A DNA stretch of 64,000 nucleotides from Rhizobium binae. GTDB lineage: Bacteria > Pseudomonadota > Alphaproteobacteria > Rhizobiales > Rhizobiaceae. Both the position numbers and the translations under genes were made by a program. Positions 26,440 through 35,006 of the stretch are shown here, piece by piece. Location: contig NZ_CP071604.1 in the NCBI RefSeq assembly GCF_017357225.1, positions 3,103,001 to 3,167,000 of the forward strand. The letters run 5' to 3'. Each line of letters starts with the position of its first letter. Positions within the stretch are counted from its first letter, which is position 1. The notes below the pieces were generated by a model. It was given only the letters and a program-made list of their open reading frames with translations. It was not told where the DNA came from and did not search any database.

Positions 26440-26560
26440 GCGAAGGGACCAAGCCGCAACCTTTGCGTTTCCCACCAACCTATCGCAGGGCACGTCCCCT
26501 TTCCCCGCAAAACGGTGAGAGGGTCAGGGTGAGGGGCAGCCTTGGTCCAAAGCTGAGGAA
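26440..26560. repeat. RIME-like repeat, diverged copy
   Basis: GTCCCCTTTCCCCGCAAAAC-GGTGAGAGGGTCAGGGTGAGGGGC resembles the other RIME-like copies at 1228, 14309 and 39525 in word order but is more diverged. Edges are uncertain. Confidence 0.5.
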
Positions 26561-26597
26561 GAGCGCGCGGCGTCATTAGCTAATCTGAACACAAAAA

Positions 26598-26634
26598 ACC
26601 GCCCTTGCCCATCGGGGAGACTGGCAAAGGCGGT
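26598..26634 (-). terminator. Intrinsic terminator for the 26774-27112 gene
   Basis: ACCGCCCTTGCC (26598-26609) pairs with GGCAAAGGCGGT (26623-26634) with one mismatch. Read leftward the stem ends in GGTTTTTTGTG, a proper T tract. It lies 140 bases after the stop at 26774. Confidence 0.65.
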
Positions 26635-26773
26635 ACTTGCAGCGCCGCTGCGTCTTTCAGACGTGCAAAGGACGCTGCAACACTTTCAGCTGCTGTACAA
26701 TTTCATCCTTGAACCGATTCCGATCCAAGGAATTGTACCGCATCGGGGCGACGAGGCGGTATTTCAGCTGAGA

Positions 26774-27112
26774 TCAGCGGCGCAGCGCCGGGCAGCCGCG
26801 GACGTTGGCGAAGCTCATTTGGTCGGGGCCGCGGCGGGTCCAGCCCTGGACGATGACGCGGCGTGGGGTGATGTCGACGACGCGGGTGCGGCGGAAGCCG
26901 TAGTCGCGGGCGAGATCTTCGGCAAGCCTCGGATCGCAGCCGCGCGGACGGCGATCGAAGCCCGGAGGCGGGCGGCGGTAATCGCGCGGCGGCTCGCGCT
27001 CGGGATCGCCGATAATGATACTGAACTGCGCCGCGGCCGGGGCGGCCGTGCTGGCAAGTGTGCCTGTTATCAGCATGGCGGCAAGACCCGCCTTTGCCAG
27101 GAACTGTATCAT
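26774..27112 (-). CDS. Small secreted protein, paralog A with C-terminal FANVRGCP motif
   Basis: This 112-residue protein has a signal peptide (FLAKAGLAAMLITGTLASTAAPAAA-Q). The mature part is basic and proline-rich (DPEREPPRDYRRPPPGFDRRPRGCDPRLAED), then RRTRVVDITPRRVIVQGWTRRGPDQMSFANVRGCPALRR. The next gene (27343-27648) encodes a protein with the same architecture and the same ending, so they are tandem paralogs. Two cysteines flank the core and may form a disulfide. No known function. Confidence 0.75.
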   Translation of the reverse strand: MIQFLAKAGLAAMLITGTLASTAAPAAAQFSIIIGDPEREPPRDYRRPPPGFDRRPRGCDPRLAEDLARDYGFRRTRVVDITPRRVIVQGWTRRGPDQMSFANVRGCPALRR

Positions 27113-27342
27113 CGAAAAACCTTTCGTTTCAAAGTCGGTGCGGCCAAGCCGTCGTCCCCCATCACGCAGGAGCGTCGCCGGGAATCAGTTGTACGCAGCA
27201 GAGAAGAGACGGCTGAAAGTGTCGCCGTCAAGGCAAAACGGGCGGCAAGCCTTCCATCGGCGCTTGCCGGCCGGGTTCCGAAAGCGCCACGTGTCTTTTG
27301 TGAAACAGACAATGGACGCTGCGGCCCTTTCGGGCCGGTTGG

Positions 27343-27648
27343 TCAGCGGCGGATCAGCGGGCAGCCGCGGACATTGGCGAAGACCATCCTGTCCCAGCCG
27401 CCGCGGTCGCGGCCGGCGACGACAACGACGCGCGGCGAGATGCGGGTGATCTGGGCTCTGTGCAGGCCGAAATAGCGCGCCTTGCGGACTGCATGCATCG
27501 GCGAGCAGCCGCGGATCGGGTTATGATATTGCGCCTCGACGACGAAACGCGTCTGCGGCCCTGCGGCAGACGCCGTCGAAGTGGTCGCGGGAATGGATGC
27601 AAGGGCGAGCACTGCGGCAAGGCAAGCCTTGGTGAGGAAATGTGTCAT
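27343..27648 (-). CDS. Small secreted protein, paralog B with C-terminal FANVRGCP motif
   Basis: This 101-residue protein has a signal peptide (FLTKACLAAVLALASIPATTSTASA-A). The mature domain has GCSPMHAVRKARYFGLHRAQITRISPRVVVVAGRDRGGWDRMVFANVRGCPLIRR. Alignment by eye with paralog A gives matching GC.P, R…I.PR.V.V.G…D.M.FANVRGCP..RR positions, while the arginine/proline linker is missing. The ATG at 27648 is set by the signal peptide; the frame open to 27759 has none. Confidence 0.75.
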   Translation of the reverse strand: MTHFLTKACLAAVLALASIPATTSTASAAGPQTRFVVEAQYHNPIRGCSPMHAVRKARYFGLHRAQITRISPRVVVVAGRDRGGWDRMVFANVRGCPLIRR

Positions 27649-27836
27649 CAGCTGTCTCCGACGATCGGTCTCTGTTTTTTCAACCTCCCGCTGAGGGGAT
27701 TGTCTCGACAGTACACACCGCAAACTGAATGGCGTTCGAACCGCCCGTTCAGTTTGCATTCACAAGAGATGAGCGGTTTTCGGCGCCATGTTGCGATGGG
27801 ATTGGCGCGATCACCTCGATCTGCAGCGCCGATCTC

Positions 27837-28259
27837 TCAGAGCCCGAGATGCAGCACGATTTCGCGCCGGTGTGGCCGGTCGCGATGTTCGAAGAGGTAG
27901 ATGCCCTGCCAGGTGCCGAGCATCAGCCGGCCGCGCGCGACGGGAATGCCGATCGACACCTGCGTCAGCGCCGCCTTGATATGCGCCGGCATGTCGTCCG
28001 GTCCCTCGGCCCTGTGCACCACCCAACCCATCGACGGATCGGAGGCCGGCGGCACGATGCGGCGAAAGAAGGAAAGAAGGTCGGTGCGCACATCCGGATC
28101 GGCATTTTCCTGGATGAGCAGCGAACAGGAGGTGTGGCGCACGAAGACGGTGAGAAGCCCCTCCTCCCGGCCGGCGGCATTGACGAAGGCTTCAGCCTGA
28201 TCGGTGAATTCGTATAGACCCTGGCCGCGGGTGGCCAGGGTGAGGATTGTCTGGGGCAC
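27837..28259 (-). CDS. YjbQ family protein (UPF0047)
   Basis: This 140-residue protein is of the YjbQ/UPF0047 family. Conserved residues are visible in GLLTVFVRHTSCSLLIQENADPDVRTDL (about 46-73) and LMLGTWQGIYLFEHRDRPHRREIVLHL (about 113-139), including the metal-site histidine of HTSCSL. Members show weak thiamin-phosphate synthase activity in vitro; the real role is unclear. The GTG at 28259 follows GGAGAGC and gives the usual family length; the ATG at 28316 would add 19 atypical residues. Confidence 0.9.
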   Translation of the reverse strand: MPQTILTLATRGQGLYEFTDQAEAFVNAAGREEGLLTVFVRHTSCSLLIQENADPDVRTDLLSFFRRIVPPASDPSMGWVVHRAEGPDDMPAHIKAALTQVSIGIPVARGRLMLGTWQGIYLFEHRDRPHRREIVLHLGL

Positions 28260-28347
28260 AGGCGCTCTCCGTCTCGCGATGATTTCCCCGGCGAGTTGGC
28301 GCGCCACGGCGGCCAAGTCAATGCCCGGCTAGGCCAGCGGCCGGCAA

Positions 28348-28956
28348 TCAGGGCCCGTTCACCAGCTTGAGGATGAGCTGCTGGATATTGCCGCCGTCGC
28401 CCATTTCCACCTTGTCGAAGTCGCGGCCGCGCTGGCGCTGCCTTGCGGAGATTTCGCCGAGGCGCCGCGTCAGCTCGACCCTGATCTTCTTGCAGTCGGG
28501 GTCGTCGGCAACGGTCAGGCCGATGCTCGTCTCCTCGATTTCGCTGACCATCTCCTTGATGGTCTCGCCATGCACCCGCTCATGCGCCGCAACGCCCGAT
28601 ATGAAGCTCTCCCAGCTGCTCTTGACCGCCGGCGGCAGCGCGGCCGAGGGCCGGGGCAGCGTATAGGTGATGATGAGCTTCGGCTTGTTGGTGACGATCA
28701 CGCAGGCATTGCCCTGCGCTTCGTATTTGCGGGTCCAGGTCAGCTTGAACGTCGTATGCGCGATCACCCGGCTGATTACCCCGGCCTTCGGCCCGTTCTC
28801 GCCGATCGATTCGTAGAGCGCAGCACCCGACATGCCCGAGATCGCATAAGGCCGTACCTCTTCCACCGCCTGCCATCCCTCGGCCAGTGCTGGCGCGGGC
28901 AACGAGGCGAAAACCGCCCCCAACATGCAAGATGTGAATTTTGCCCTCACGCCCAT
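28348..28956 (-). CDS. DUF922 domain protein, putative periplasmic zinc protease
   Basis: This 202-residue protein has a signal peptide (FTSCMLGAVFASLPAPALA-E). A DUF922 domain has the zinc-protease-like helix AAHERVHGETIKEM at about 122-135, where HERVH is an HExxH variant with the second residue kept as E. The second half carries conserved C (DDPDCKKIRVEL). The name implies a predicted metalloprotease; no substrate is known. Confidence 0.85.
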   Translation of the reverse strand: MGVRAKFTSCMLGAVFASLPAPALAEGWQAVEEVRPYAISGMSGAALYESIGENGPKAGVISRVIAHTTFKLTWTRKYEAQGNACVIVTNKPKLIITYTLPRPSAALPPAVKSSWESFISGVAAHERVHGETIKEMVSEIEETSIGLTVADDPDCKKIRVELTRRLGEISARQRQRGRDFDKVEMGDGGNIQQLILKLVNGP

Positions 28957-29230
28957 CCCCGCCGAAGAAGTTTGGCGCGACCCTAACGGGAGCGGTCGAA
29001 GCTTTCAACGCATCTGCCCATGGAATGTCTTGCCTCGGTCGAATCGGAGGCGAGCCGCATTCACGGGAGCGCGGCCGACCGGCATCATTCATTCGGCAGG
29101 CTCTACAAGGGTCAGCGGCAGGACGGCCGAACCATGTCGATCCGGCCGGTATTTTCCATAGCAATCAATGGCAAGCCTCGGGAACAATTGACTTCATCGG
29201 TAATTTCTCCTCCGACGCGCAGGAAAGAAC

Positions 29231-29470
29231 ATGGCTCGCTACTATTTCGATCTGCACAACGGGGAAGGTCCGACGCGCGACGAGCACGGCACCGAACTCA
29301 AATCTCGTGAAGACATTCCGAAAGAGGTCACGCGAATCCTCCTGGATGTGGCCCGAGACGAACTGCCCGCAACCGATCGCATGACGATCGCCGTCACCGT
29401 CCGCGACGAACGCGGCGAACCGCTCACGGTCGCCAGCCTCGTCTTCAGCAATGAATGGCTCCTGCGGTAA
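29231..29470 (+). CDS. DUF6894-like small protein
   Basis: This 79-residue protein opens MARYYFDLHNGEGPTRDEHG, the hallmark opening of the DUF6894 family common in Rhizobiales (YYFDLH…G…DE.G). An E/D-rich helix (REDIPKEVTRILLDVARDELP) and a beta segment (MTIAVTVRDERGEPL) follow. Function unknown. The gene stands alone, transcribed rightward between leftward genes. Confidence 0.85.
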   Translation: MARYYFDLHNGEGPTRDEHGTELKSREDIPKEVTRILLDVARDELPATDRMTIAVTVRDERGEPLTVASLVFSNEWLLR

Positions 29471-29514
29471 CGGCCGCCATTCACGGACTGCCGCCGGTTG
29501 AAGCCGGGCCCGCC

Positions 29515-29913
29515 TCAGAAGCTGCCGGCTTCCGGAGAGGCCATTTCCTCGATGCTGTCGACGCGGTCGGGATAGAAGGCGAGATGATCCTTGATATTGC
29601 TGACGGCGGCATTCGGCGCCTCATAGGTCCAGACGGCATTCTCAGAGCGTTCGCCGCCCGGAATGATGCTGTAATAGGCGGCGTCGCCCTTATAGGGACA
29701 ATGGCTGCTGTGGTCGGTGCGCCGCAGCAGCGACATGTCGACATCCTTGCGCGGAATATAGTGCACCGGCGGATAGGAGGCCTCGCGCAGCGTCAGCGCA
29801 TCGTGGCTGTCGGCGATCGTCCTGCCGCCGAGCGTGACGACGACGCGGCAAGGATTGTGCTCGACGGTGATCGGGTGATCCGGCCCGGGGATCCTGATCG
29901 ATTTGTCTGACAT
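29515..29913 (-). CDS. DUF427 domain-containing protein
   Basis: This 132-residue protein shows the DUF427 signature. VVVTLGGRTIADSHDALTLREASYPPVHYIPRKDVDMSLL is followed by HCPYKGDAAYYSI and AVWTYEAPNAAVSNIKDHLAFYPDRVD, covering nearly the whole chain. No enzymatic role is established. The ATG at 29913 follows CTGGAGA; the open frame to 30147 is not DUF427-like. Confidence 0.9.
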   Translation of the reverse strand: MSDKSIRIPGPDHPITVEHNPCRVVVTLGGRTIADSHDALTLREASYPPVHYIPRKDVDMSLLRRTDHSSHCPYKGDAAYYSIIPGGERSENAVWTYEAPNAAVSNIKDHLAFYPDRVDSIEEMASPEAGSF

Positions 29914-30007
29914 GGGTTGGTCTCCAGAAGCGATCGATCCAGTGAAGATAGGGCGGGCATGCCGCCAGCCCAAGATGTGAACGCTTCCTTCCTGGGCGTC
30001 GTCCGCT

Positions 30008-30700
30008 TCAGAACTCGAAACGCGGCGATGCTGCACTGAGCAGCGCCGCTTTCGTCGCCGCCGGCCAGGCCTTCGCCAGCCGATCCGCGAGCGTTGCCAC
30101 CAGCCTGCCGATATCCGCCTCGGCCGACGCATGCAGCGCCTCGGCAACGATCAGCACCGACCGCGTCCTCTGCCGCACCGCCGAAAGCCCGCTCTGCCGG
30201 TTCGTCCAGCGCCGCGCATGCGCCCTCGCCGCGCCATCGACGAAGATTATCTCGTTCGGTTCGGGATGCTCGATGTCGCCGGCGAAGGTCAGATAGGTCT
30301 CACCGCCCGTCGCCCGCCGGACCTCGAGATCGCCGTCGATCTTTTCGACGTCGAAGACGGCAATGGGAATGGCGAAGGCGAGCGAGACCGCATTGCAGAG
30401 ATCGACGAGCGGATGCAGGCGCGGCAGCGCATGTTCCTGACGGAAGCGGCGCAGCAGCGCCTCGGAGGCCGAGCGATATTGCGTAGGCTTCAGCCCCATG
30501 CGGGAAAAGCCGCGCCGCCAGGCCTGTATTTCCGGAAATTCGCCTTCCTGCGTTGCGGCCAGCCGGGCCTCGGCAATCGCGCTGAAGCCTGCTATCGCCG
30601 CCTCGACGTCGACATCGGCATGGATGCCGGTGGCATGGAGGGCGCCGGCGCGAAGCTCGGGAAAGGTCTGCCACAGGGCGGCGGAATGGTTGAAATGCAT
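30008..30700 (-). CDS. B3/B4 domain-containing protein (tRNA-editing-like fold)
   Basis: This 230-residue protein resembles the B3/B4 editing domain of phenylalanyl-tRNA synthetase beta chains. QAWRRGFSRMGLKPTQYRSASEALLRRF is near residues 60-87, followed by LHPLVDLCNAVSLAFAIPIAVFDVEKI. Freestanding members are thought to act on aminoacyl-tRNA or related substrates, unproven. It is 3 bases from the upstream EamA gene, so they form an operon. Confidence 0.85.
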   Translation of the reverse strand: MHFNHSAALWQTFPELRAGALHATGIHADVDVEAAIAGFSAIAEARLAATQEGEFPEIQAWRRGFSRMGLKPTQYRSASEALLRRFRQEHALPRLHPLVDLCNAVSLAFAIPIAVFDVEKIDGDLEVRRATGGETYLTFAGDIEHPEPNEIIFVDGAARAHARRWTNRQSGLSAVRQRTRSVLIVAEALHASAEADIGRLVATLADRLAKAWPAATKAALLSAASPRFEF

Positions 30701-30703
30701 GGC

Positions 30704-31603
30704 TTATCTCCCCTCGGTCGGTTGGGTTGCGATGCGATTGCCAGCCAGGCCAAGGCCGAGCACCGCCGCCAGCACGCAGACAATGCCGGCAAGCTGGTGC
30801 AAGCCGACCGGCTCGCCGAGGATGACGAAGGCGAGCAAGACGGCGGACACCGGCGCGAGCGCGGTAAAGAGCGAGGCTTCCGTGCCGCTCACCCGTTTGG
30901 CCCCGGCATACCAGAGCAGGAAGCCGGTGACGGTCGGCACCAGCGCATAATAGACGACGGCCGCCGCAGCGCTTGCGGAATGGCCCTGGGCGGAAGGCGC
31001 CTCGAAGACGGCCGGGATGACGGCGACGGCGAAGCCGATGCCGGTCATCAGCGTCGACTGGGCAAGCGGCGGGATATCCACCGTCAGCCGCTTGTTCAGC
31101 AGGATGAACAGGCCCTCGCAGACGACCGCGAGCAAGATCAGCATATTGCCGGCGAGCGACCCGCCGGCCGCACCCGGCGTGAAGGCGATCGACAGCACGC
31201 CAGCCGTCGCCAGCGCCACCGCCAGAAGCAGGGCGGGCTGCGGCCGCTCGCCGAGCAGCACGATGGAGATTGCTGCCGAGACCACCGGCAGCGTGCCGAT
31301 GATGACGCCGGCATCGGCGGCCGAGGTCCTGACGAGACCGGAGATCAGCAGCGTCGTATAACCGACGCTGCCGGCGCCGGCCTGGATGACGAGGATCAGG
31401 CGATCACGGCGCAGAAGCTTCGGCAGCCGCACGTCGGTCACCCGCATCAGCACGAGAAAAACCGGAAAGGCGAGCGCGAAGCGCAGGGCGGTGGCGGAGA
31501 ATGGCGGCAGGCCGGCGGCGATGAGTTTGCTCGCAATGACGGTGCTTCCCACCGTCAGCATGGCCAGCGTCAAATAGACATAACCTTGAACCTGTCTCGA
31601 CAT
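30704..31603 (-). CDS. EamA/DMT-family transporter
   Basis: This 299-residue inner-membrane protein has about ten hydrophobic helices in two EamA repeats. Repeat one starts YVYLTLAMLTVGSTVIASKLIAAGLPPFSATALRFALAFP and repeat two LAGNMLILLAVVCEGLFILLNKRLT. The drug/metabolite transporter family exports amino acids, drugs or metabolites. Downstream of an AraC regulator and coupled with the B3/B4 gene, so amino-acid-like export is a guess. Confidence 0.92.
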   Translation of the reverse strand: MSRQVQGYVYLTLAMLTVGSTVIASKLIAAGLPPFSATALRFALAFPVFLVLMRVTDVRLPKLLRRDRLILVIQAGAGSVGYTTLLISGLVRTSAADAGVIIGTLPVVSAAISIVLLGERPQPALLLAVALATAGVLSIAFTPGAAGGSLAGNMLILLAVVCEGLFILLNKRLTVDIPPLAQSTLMTGIGFAVAVIPAVFEAPSAQGHSASAAAAVVYYALVPTVTGFLLWYAGAKRVSGTEASLFTALAPVSAVLLAFVILGEPVGLHQLAGIVCVLAAVLGLGLAGNRIATQPTEGR

Positions 31604-31674
31604 TCCGCGTCTCCTGTTGGATGCGCCAAGGAAACAACAGGGGCCGCTCGAGGTCTTGAACGAAATTGCAGGAC

Positions 31675-31805
31675 CTCGGCCAGCCCCGTCCTTCGAGGCC
31701 CTCAGGATGAGGCTGGAGAGAGGTCGCAGCCCGCGGCACGCACAATCAGCCCCGATCCTGAGGTGCTCGCAGCGGCCTTGAGGAGCACCTCAGGATCGGG
31801 GCGAT
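31675..31805. repeat. Palindromic repeat, GTCCTTCGAGG family, copy 2, with a 19-bp perfect hairpin
   Basis: GTCCTTCGAGGCCCTCAGGATGAGG near 31688 shares its first words with 20104. Then a 19-bp arm at 31750-31768, starting CCCCGATCCTGAGGTGCTC, is the exact inverse of 31783-31801 with a 14-base loop. The right arm contains the stop codon of the AraC gene (31790-31792). Confidence 0.75.
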
Positions 31806-32635
31806 CCCGGTGGCGAAGCTCGACGTCCCCGCTCAGACAAAGGGCCGGCATAGAGCCGCGGCGACAGGCCGTATTTGCGCACGAAGACGCGGGTCATGTG
31901 GCTCTGGTCGGCAAAGCCGCTGGCTAAGGCGGCTTCGGCAAGCGGCGTGCCCTCAGCGATCAGCCGGCGGGCGCGATGGATGCGCGCCTGGAGGAGATAG
32001 GCATGCGGCGTCAGCCCCGTCGCCCTGGCGAAGCCGCGCAGCACCTGGAAGCGGCTGAGGCCGCTTTCCCGGGCGAGATCGGCAAGCGAGACGGCGGCAA
32101 GCGGATCGTCGTCGATCAGATCCCGTGCCGCGCGGATGGAGGCCGGCACCGGCGGCCGCTCCCCGCGATCGCCCCGTTCCCGCATGACATCGGCGACGAG
32201 ATGCAGAAGCAGTTGCTCTGAGAGCAGGCCGTCGGCTGCGCTGGCGGTCACCGCGCCAAACAGCATCTCGAAGCGGGCAGCGACCGCGCCATTGCGGATG
32301 ACCGGATGGGGGATCTCCTGCCGCCCCGCTCCACCCGCGCCGATATCCCGCGACAGGCCGGTGACGATCTCGGGATCGAAATAGAGGATGCGCCACGATC
32401 TGCCTGCGCCAATCGGCGCGCCGTCATGCACCTCGTTCGGATTGACGGTGATGATGTCGCCGGCCGCGGCCTCGACCATGCCGCGCCCGCTCAGCGACTT
32501 CTGCGCCCCTGCTGAAACGAGGCCGATGCCGAACTGCTCATGCGTGTGCCGGCTGAAGCTGTGATGGGTTTCCGCCTCCACCGCTTCGACGCCCGCCAGC
32601 GCCGAGCGCAGCATCCTGAACTGGTTTTTCGCCAT
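31790..32635 (-). CDS. AraC-family transcriptional regulator
   Basis: This 281-residue protein has an N-terminal cupin sensing domain (HHSFSRHTHEQFGIGLVSAGAQ, about 23-44, then VNPNEVHDG). Two C-terminal helix-turn-helix motifs are at about 170-265 (VSLADLARESGLSRFQVLRGFARATGLTPHAYLLQARIHRARRLI and PLAEAALASGFADQSHMTRVFVRKYGLSP). Such cupin-AraC proteins often control LysE or EamA exporters, and an EamA gene follows. The stop codon and the last residues (GSPRS) come from a palindromic repeat. Confidence 0.92.
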   Translation of the reverse strand: MAKNQFRMLRSALAGVEAVEAETHHSFSRHTHEQFGIGLVSAGAQKSLSGRGMVEAAAGDIITVNPNEVHDGAPIGAGRSWRILYFDPEIVTGLSRDIGAGGAGRQEIPHPVIRNGAVAARFEMLFGAVTASAADGLLSEQLLLHLVADVMRERGDRGERPPVPASIRAARDLIDDDPLAAVSLADLARESGLSRFQVLRGFARATGLTPHAYLLQARIHRARRLIAEGTPLAEAALASGFADQSHMTRVFVRKYGLSPRLYAGPLSERGRRASPPGSPRS

Positions 32636-32695
32636 TATCTGCCCGCAGATCCGATTGCCGGCCACTTTGCCAGCCGGACAGGGAGGGCGCAATGC

Positions 32696-33481
32696 TTAGA
32701 AGAACTCGTCGAGCAACTGGAAATAATGGAGCTTTGCCGCATCCGGAGCTGCCAGCCCGTAGCGATCGAGGAAGGGCCGGATCAGCGCCTCGCCGAGATT
32801 AGAAGCGATGCTGCGGCAGGCGAGCGCGATATCCTGGTGACGGTCGGCGACACCGAGGCGGCTGCAATCGATATAGCCGGAGAATTGCCCGTCGGACGCA
32901 ACGAAGTTCGGCAGGCAGGCGTCGCCATGGGCGACGACGAGATCCTCGTCGCCGGGCCGCAAGCGCGTGAGTTCGGCAAAGAGTGACGCGGCGCTTTGTC
33001 CGAGCCGCGCCGCGTCGAAATCCTCTTCATCGACAATTCCCGCCTGCATGCGCGCCTTGGCGACCGATAAACGTTTTTCCAGCCGGTGATCGAAGGGGCA
33101 GGAGGCAATCGACAGGTCATGGAGATCGGAAAGTGCCGCCGCCAGCAGTTCGACGCGCGTGAGCGGCGTCAGCGCCGATGCGCTGGCAAGATCGGTTCCC
33201 GGTAGCGCACTGATCAGCAGCCAGTCGCGCTCGCCGTCGCTTTCCCGGGCGATGACCGCGGGGCACGGCAGGCCGACGGCCTTGAGCCAGGAGAGCCGGG
33301 CGGCTTCATCGGCAAGCTCGCCGAACGGCCCGGCCGCCTCGACCTTCAGATAGAGCGCCGGCAGGCCTTCGCCTTCCAGCCGGAAGACGCTTGCGGCGGA
33401 ACGGCCGAGCGCATCGCGTTCGAACCGGTAGCCGGAGAGCCGCTCGCCAAGCGCTGCCGGCAACGCCTTGGGAAATGTCAA
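32696..33481 (-). CDS. Aminoglycoside phosphotransferase family protein, APH(3')-like
   Basis: This 261-residue kinase has the catalytic loop HGDACLPNF (about residue 190) and the DFG-like metal site [20 protein letters not shown] (about 205-224). Both match APH(3') enzymes, which phosphorylate kanamycin-type drugs. Length is right for APH(3'). The start is TTG, overlapping the stop of the upstream small gene as TTGA; no strong ribosome site precedes it, so it depends on coupling. Chromosomal environmental homologs often do not confer resistance, so drug activity is unproven. Confidence 0.85.
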   Translation of the reverse strand: MTFPKALPAALGERLSGYRFERDALGRSAASVFRLEGEGLPALYLKVEAAGPFGELADEAARLSWLKAVGLPCPAVIARESDGERDWLLISALPGTDLASASALTPLTRVELLAAALSDLHDLSIASCPFDHRLEKRLSVAKARMQAGIVDEEDFDAARLGQSAASLFAELTRLRPGDEDLVVAHGDACLPNFVASDGQFSGYIDCSRLGVADRHQDIALACRSIASNLGEALIRPFLDRYGLAAPDAAKLHYFQLLDEFF

Positions 33482-33639
33482 TGCAGCGTTTCGGCGGGGG
33501 CAGCTTCGAGCAGGATCTCGAAGGCCTCTTCGAGCGCCGCCACCAGAATATCGGTCAACTCGTCGCCCTTGTTTTCCAGGAACAGCGCGCTGACGGCTTC
33601 ATCCTGACGCTCCAGAAAACGCTCGATCTCGTTCGACAT
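33478..33639 (-). CDS. Small acidic protein coupled to the APH gene
   Basis: This 53-residue protein (MSNEIERFLERQDEAVSALFLENKGDELTDILVAALEEAF at its start) is acidic and all-helical. The ATG at 33639 follows AAGGGA; the open frame to 33675 adds a poor N-terminus. Its stop overlaps the kinase start. I do not recognise a family; with 16 E/D residues it may be a partner protein. Confidence 0.65.
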   Translation of the reverse strand: MSNEIERFLERQDEAVSALFLENKGDELTDILVAALEEAFEILLEAAPAETLH

Positions 33640-33745
33640 ATCATTGTCCCTTCTTGACCGTACCATCACGGCCATAGGGAGAGGCTAGATGCGGTTGCTT
33701 GCGTGTGGCTGGTTGCGGGCGCTAACCGATGCTGAGCACTATCGA

Positions 33746-34894
33746 TCACGGATAGTGATACCTCGCCCACTCGCTTTTGGGAATTGCATTCCCGACACTG
33801 AACTCGAACGATACAACCTTCGTCGCGTTATCATTCACTTCGCAATTGAAAGCCAAATTGAACAATTGCTTACCGTCATAGAACGCACCACGCCTATGAG
33901 TGAGGAAATTACCGTCCGGCAGATCGTATAGGGGCACTTCAATAAGATTAGGATTATATCCGGCAGAAGAATGGAGGAGCTGCTCTCTAAGCTCGCTCCA
34001 GCAAAGCTTACCGCCACGCTTTTGGCGCGACAAATTGTTCATGGCCGTCTTGACCGTGGGATCGGAGACGAGTTTGTCGGTAAACAGCGTCTTCGCTTTC
34101 GTGAGCTTGTTCGATTCCTTGGCTTTGACGTCTGGTGGCGTTGAGGGGGGCGCTGTCGTTGAATTCGCCCGTGGTTTTGCCTGCTCGAAATTCGTCTTTG
34201 CCTCGTCTTGTCCTGTGGCAGCCGGCCCGTTCTTTTCCGGATTTGCCTCGGCAGTCTCCACCTGAGGAAGTTCGATATCCTGAGGCACGGGATTGGCCGC
34301 AGGCATCGCCTCCGCAATCACGGACTTTTGGGGCTGCGGCGGCTCGACCGGTGCCTCTTCCGGCTTTACGTCCGCAATCGGCGGCTTTGGTGCTTCCGCT
34401 TGTTGCGGCAATCCCTTTTCCATTTGCTCTGGCGCAGAATCCTTCTCGGCAAATTCAAGGACCGGACGAGCGGTACGCGGCGCGCTCGGCGCCTCCGGCT
34501 GAGGCTTTGCAGTTTCCGGTGGGGGCGGAGGGGGCGGAGGTGGTGGTGGCTGCTTCTTGGCCTGTTCCGGCGGCTTCGGCGCCGGCTGCTTCTCCTCGGG
34601 CTTCTTTTCTTCCGGCTTCCTCTCCTCCGGCGGCGGAACGAGTTCCACCTTCACGCTCTCGTCCTCAGCCGGCTTCGGCTCGATCTTCGGCAGGCCGAAA
34701 ATCAGAAGGGCGATGAGCGGCACGTGCAGAAGCACGGACGCGCCAACGCCCCAGCGGATTTCAGGCCGCTGTTTTGGCGCTTCATGCGCTTCTGCCGGTT
34801 CGACGTCTTCTTCGGTCACAGCAGCGATGTGGCCTTTAAAACCGGCAGCATCAAGCCACAAATGCAAAAAACCTCGTGATCGCGCCGAAGCCAT
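33746..34894 (-). CDS. DUF930 domain protein with TonB-like proline-rich linker
   Basis: This 382-residue protein has one membrane helix (VLLHVPLIALLIFGL, about 54-68). A long periplasmic linker rich in P, E and K (PPPEERKPEEKKPEEKQPAPKPPEQ, then eleven P) precedes a C-terminal DUF930 domain at about 280-380 (TKAKTLFTDKLVSDPTVKTAMNNLS … CWSELREQLLHSS). The layout copies TonB, yet the C-terminus is not the TonB fold. The start is uncertain: a GTG at 34819 is also possible. Confidence 0.8.
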   Translation of the reverse strand: MASARSRGFLHLWLDAAGFKGHIAAVTEEDVEPAEAHEAPKQRPEIRWGVGASVLLHVPLIALLIFGLPKIEPKPAEDESVKVELVPPPEERKPEEKKPEEKQPAPKPPEQAKKQPPPPPPPPPPPETAKPQPEAPSAPRTARPVLEFAEKDSAPEQMEKGLPQQAEAPKPPIADVKPEEAPVEPPQPQKSVIAEAMPAANPVPQDIELPQVETAEANPEKNGPAATGQDEAKTNFEQAKPRANSTTAPPSTPPDVKAKESNKLTKAKTLFTDKLVSDPTVKTAMNNLSRQKRGGKLCWSELREQLLHSSAGYNPNLIEVPLYDLPDGNFLTHRRGAFYDGKQLFNLAFNCEVNDNATKVVSFEFSVGNAIPKSEWARYHYP

Positions 34895-35006
34895 CCGCTG
34901 GCCGGTGCGCCATCCGTTGTCTCCTCAGACCTTGGGAGACGCGACACCGACGAGCGGAGCCGAGGCCGCGCCCTTAATAGGGAGAGGCGCTGAACTCTTG
35001 CATGCG

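Larger units (their letters stand above)
26263..26773. other. Intergenic region with repeat and terminator
   Basis: These 511 bases contain a RIME-like repeat at about 26440-26560 and the leftward terminator at 26598-26634. I see no gene. Confidence 0.5.

Noticed and set aside
34135..34879. Rightward frames opposite the DUF930 gene
   Set aside because: Shadows of the proline/lysine/glutamate-rich linker, which generate low-complexity Gly/Ser/Phe/Leu/Arg frames on the other strand.
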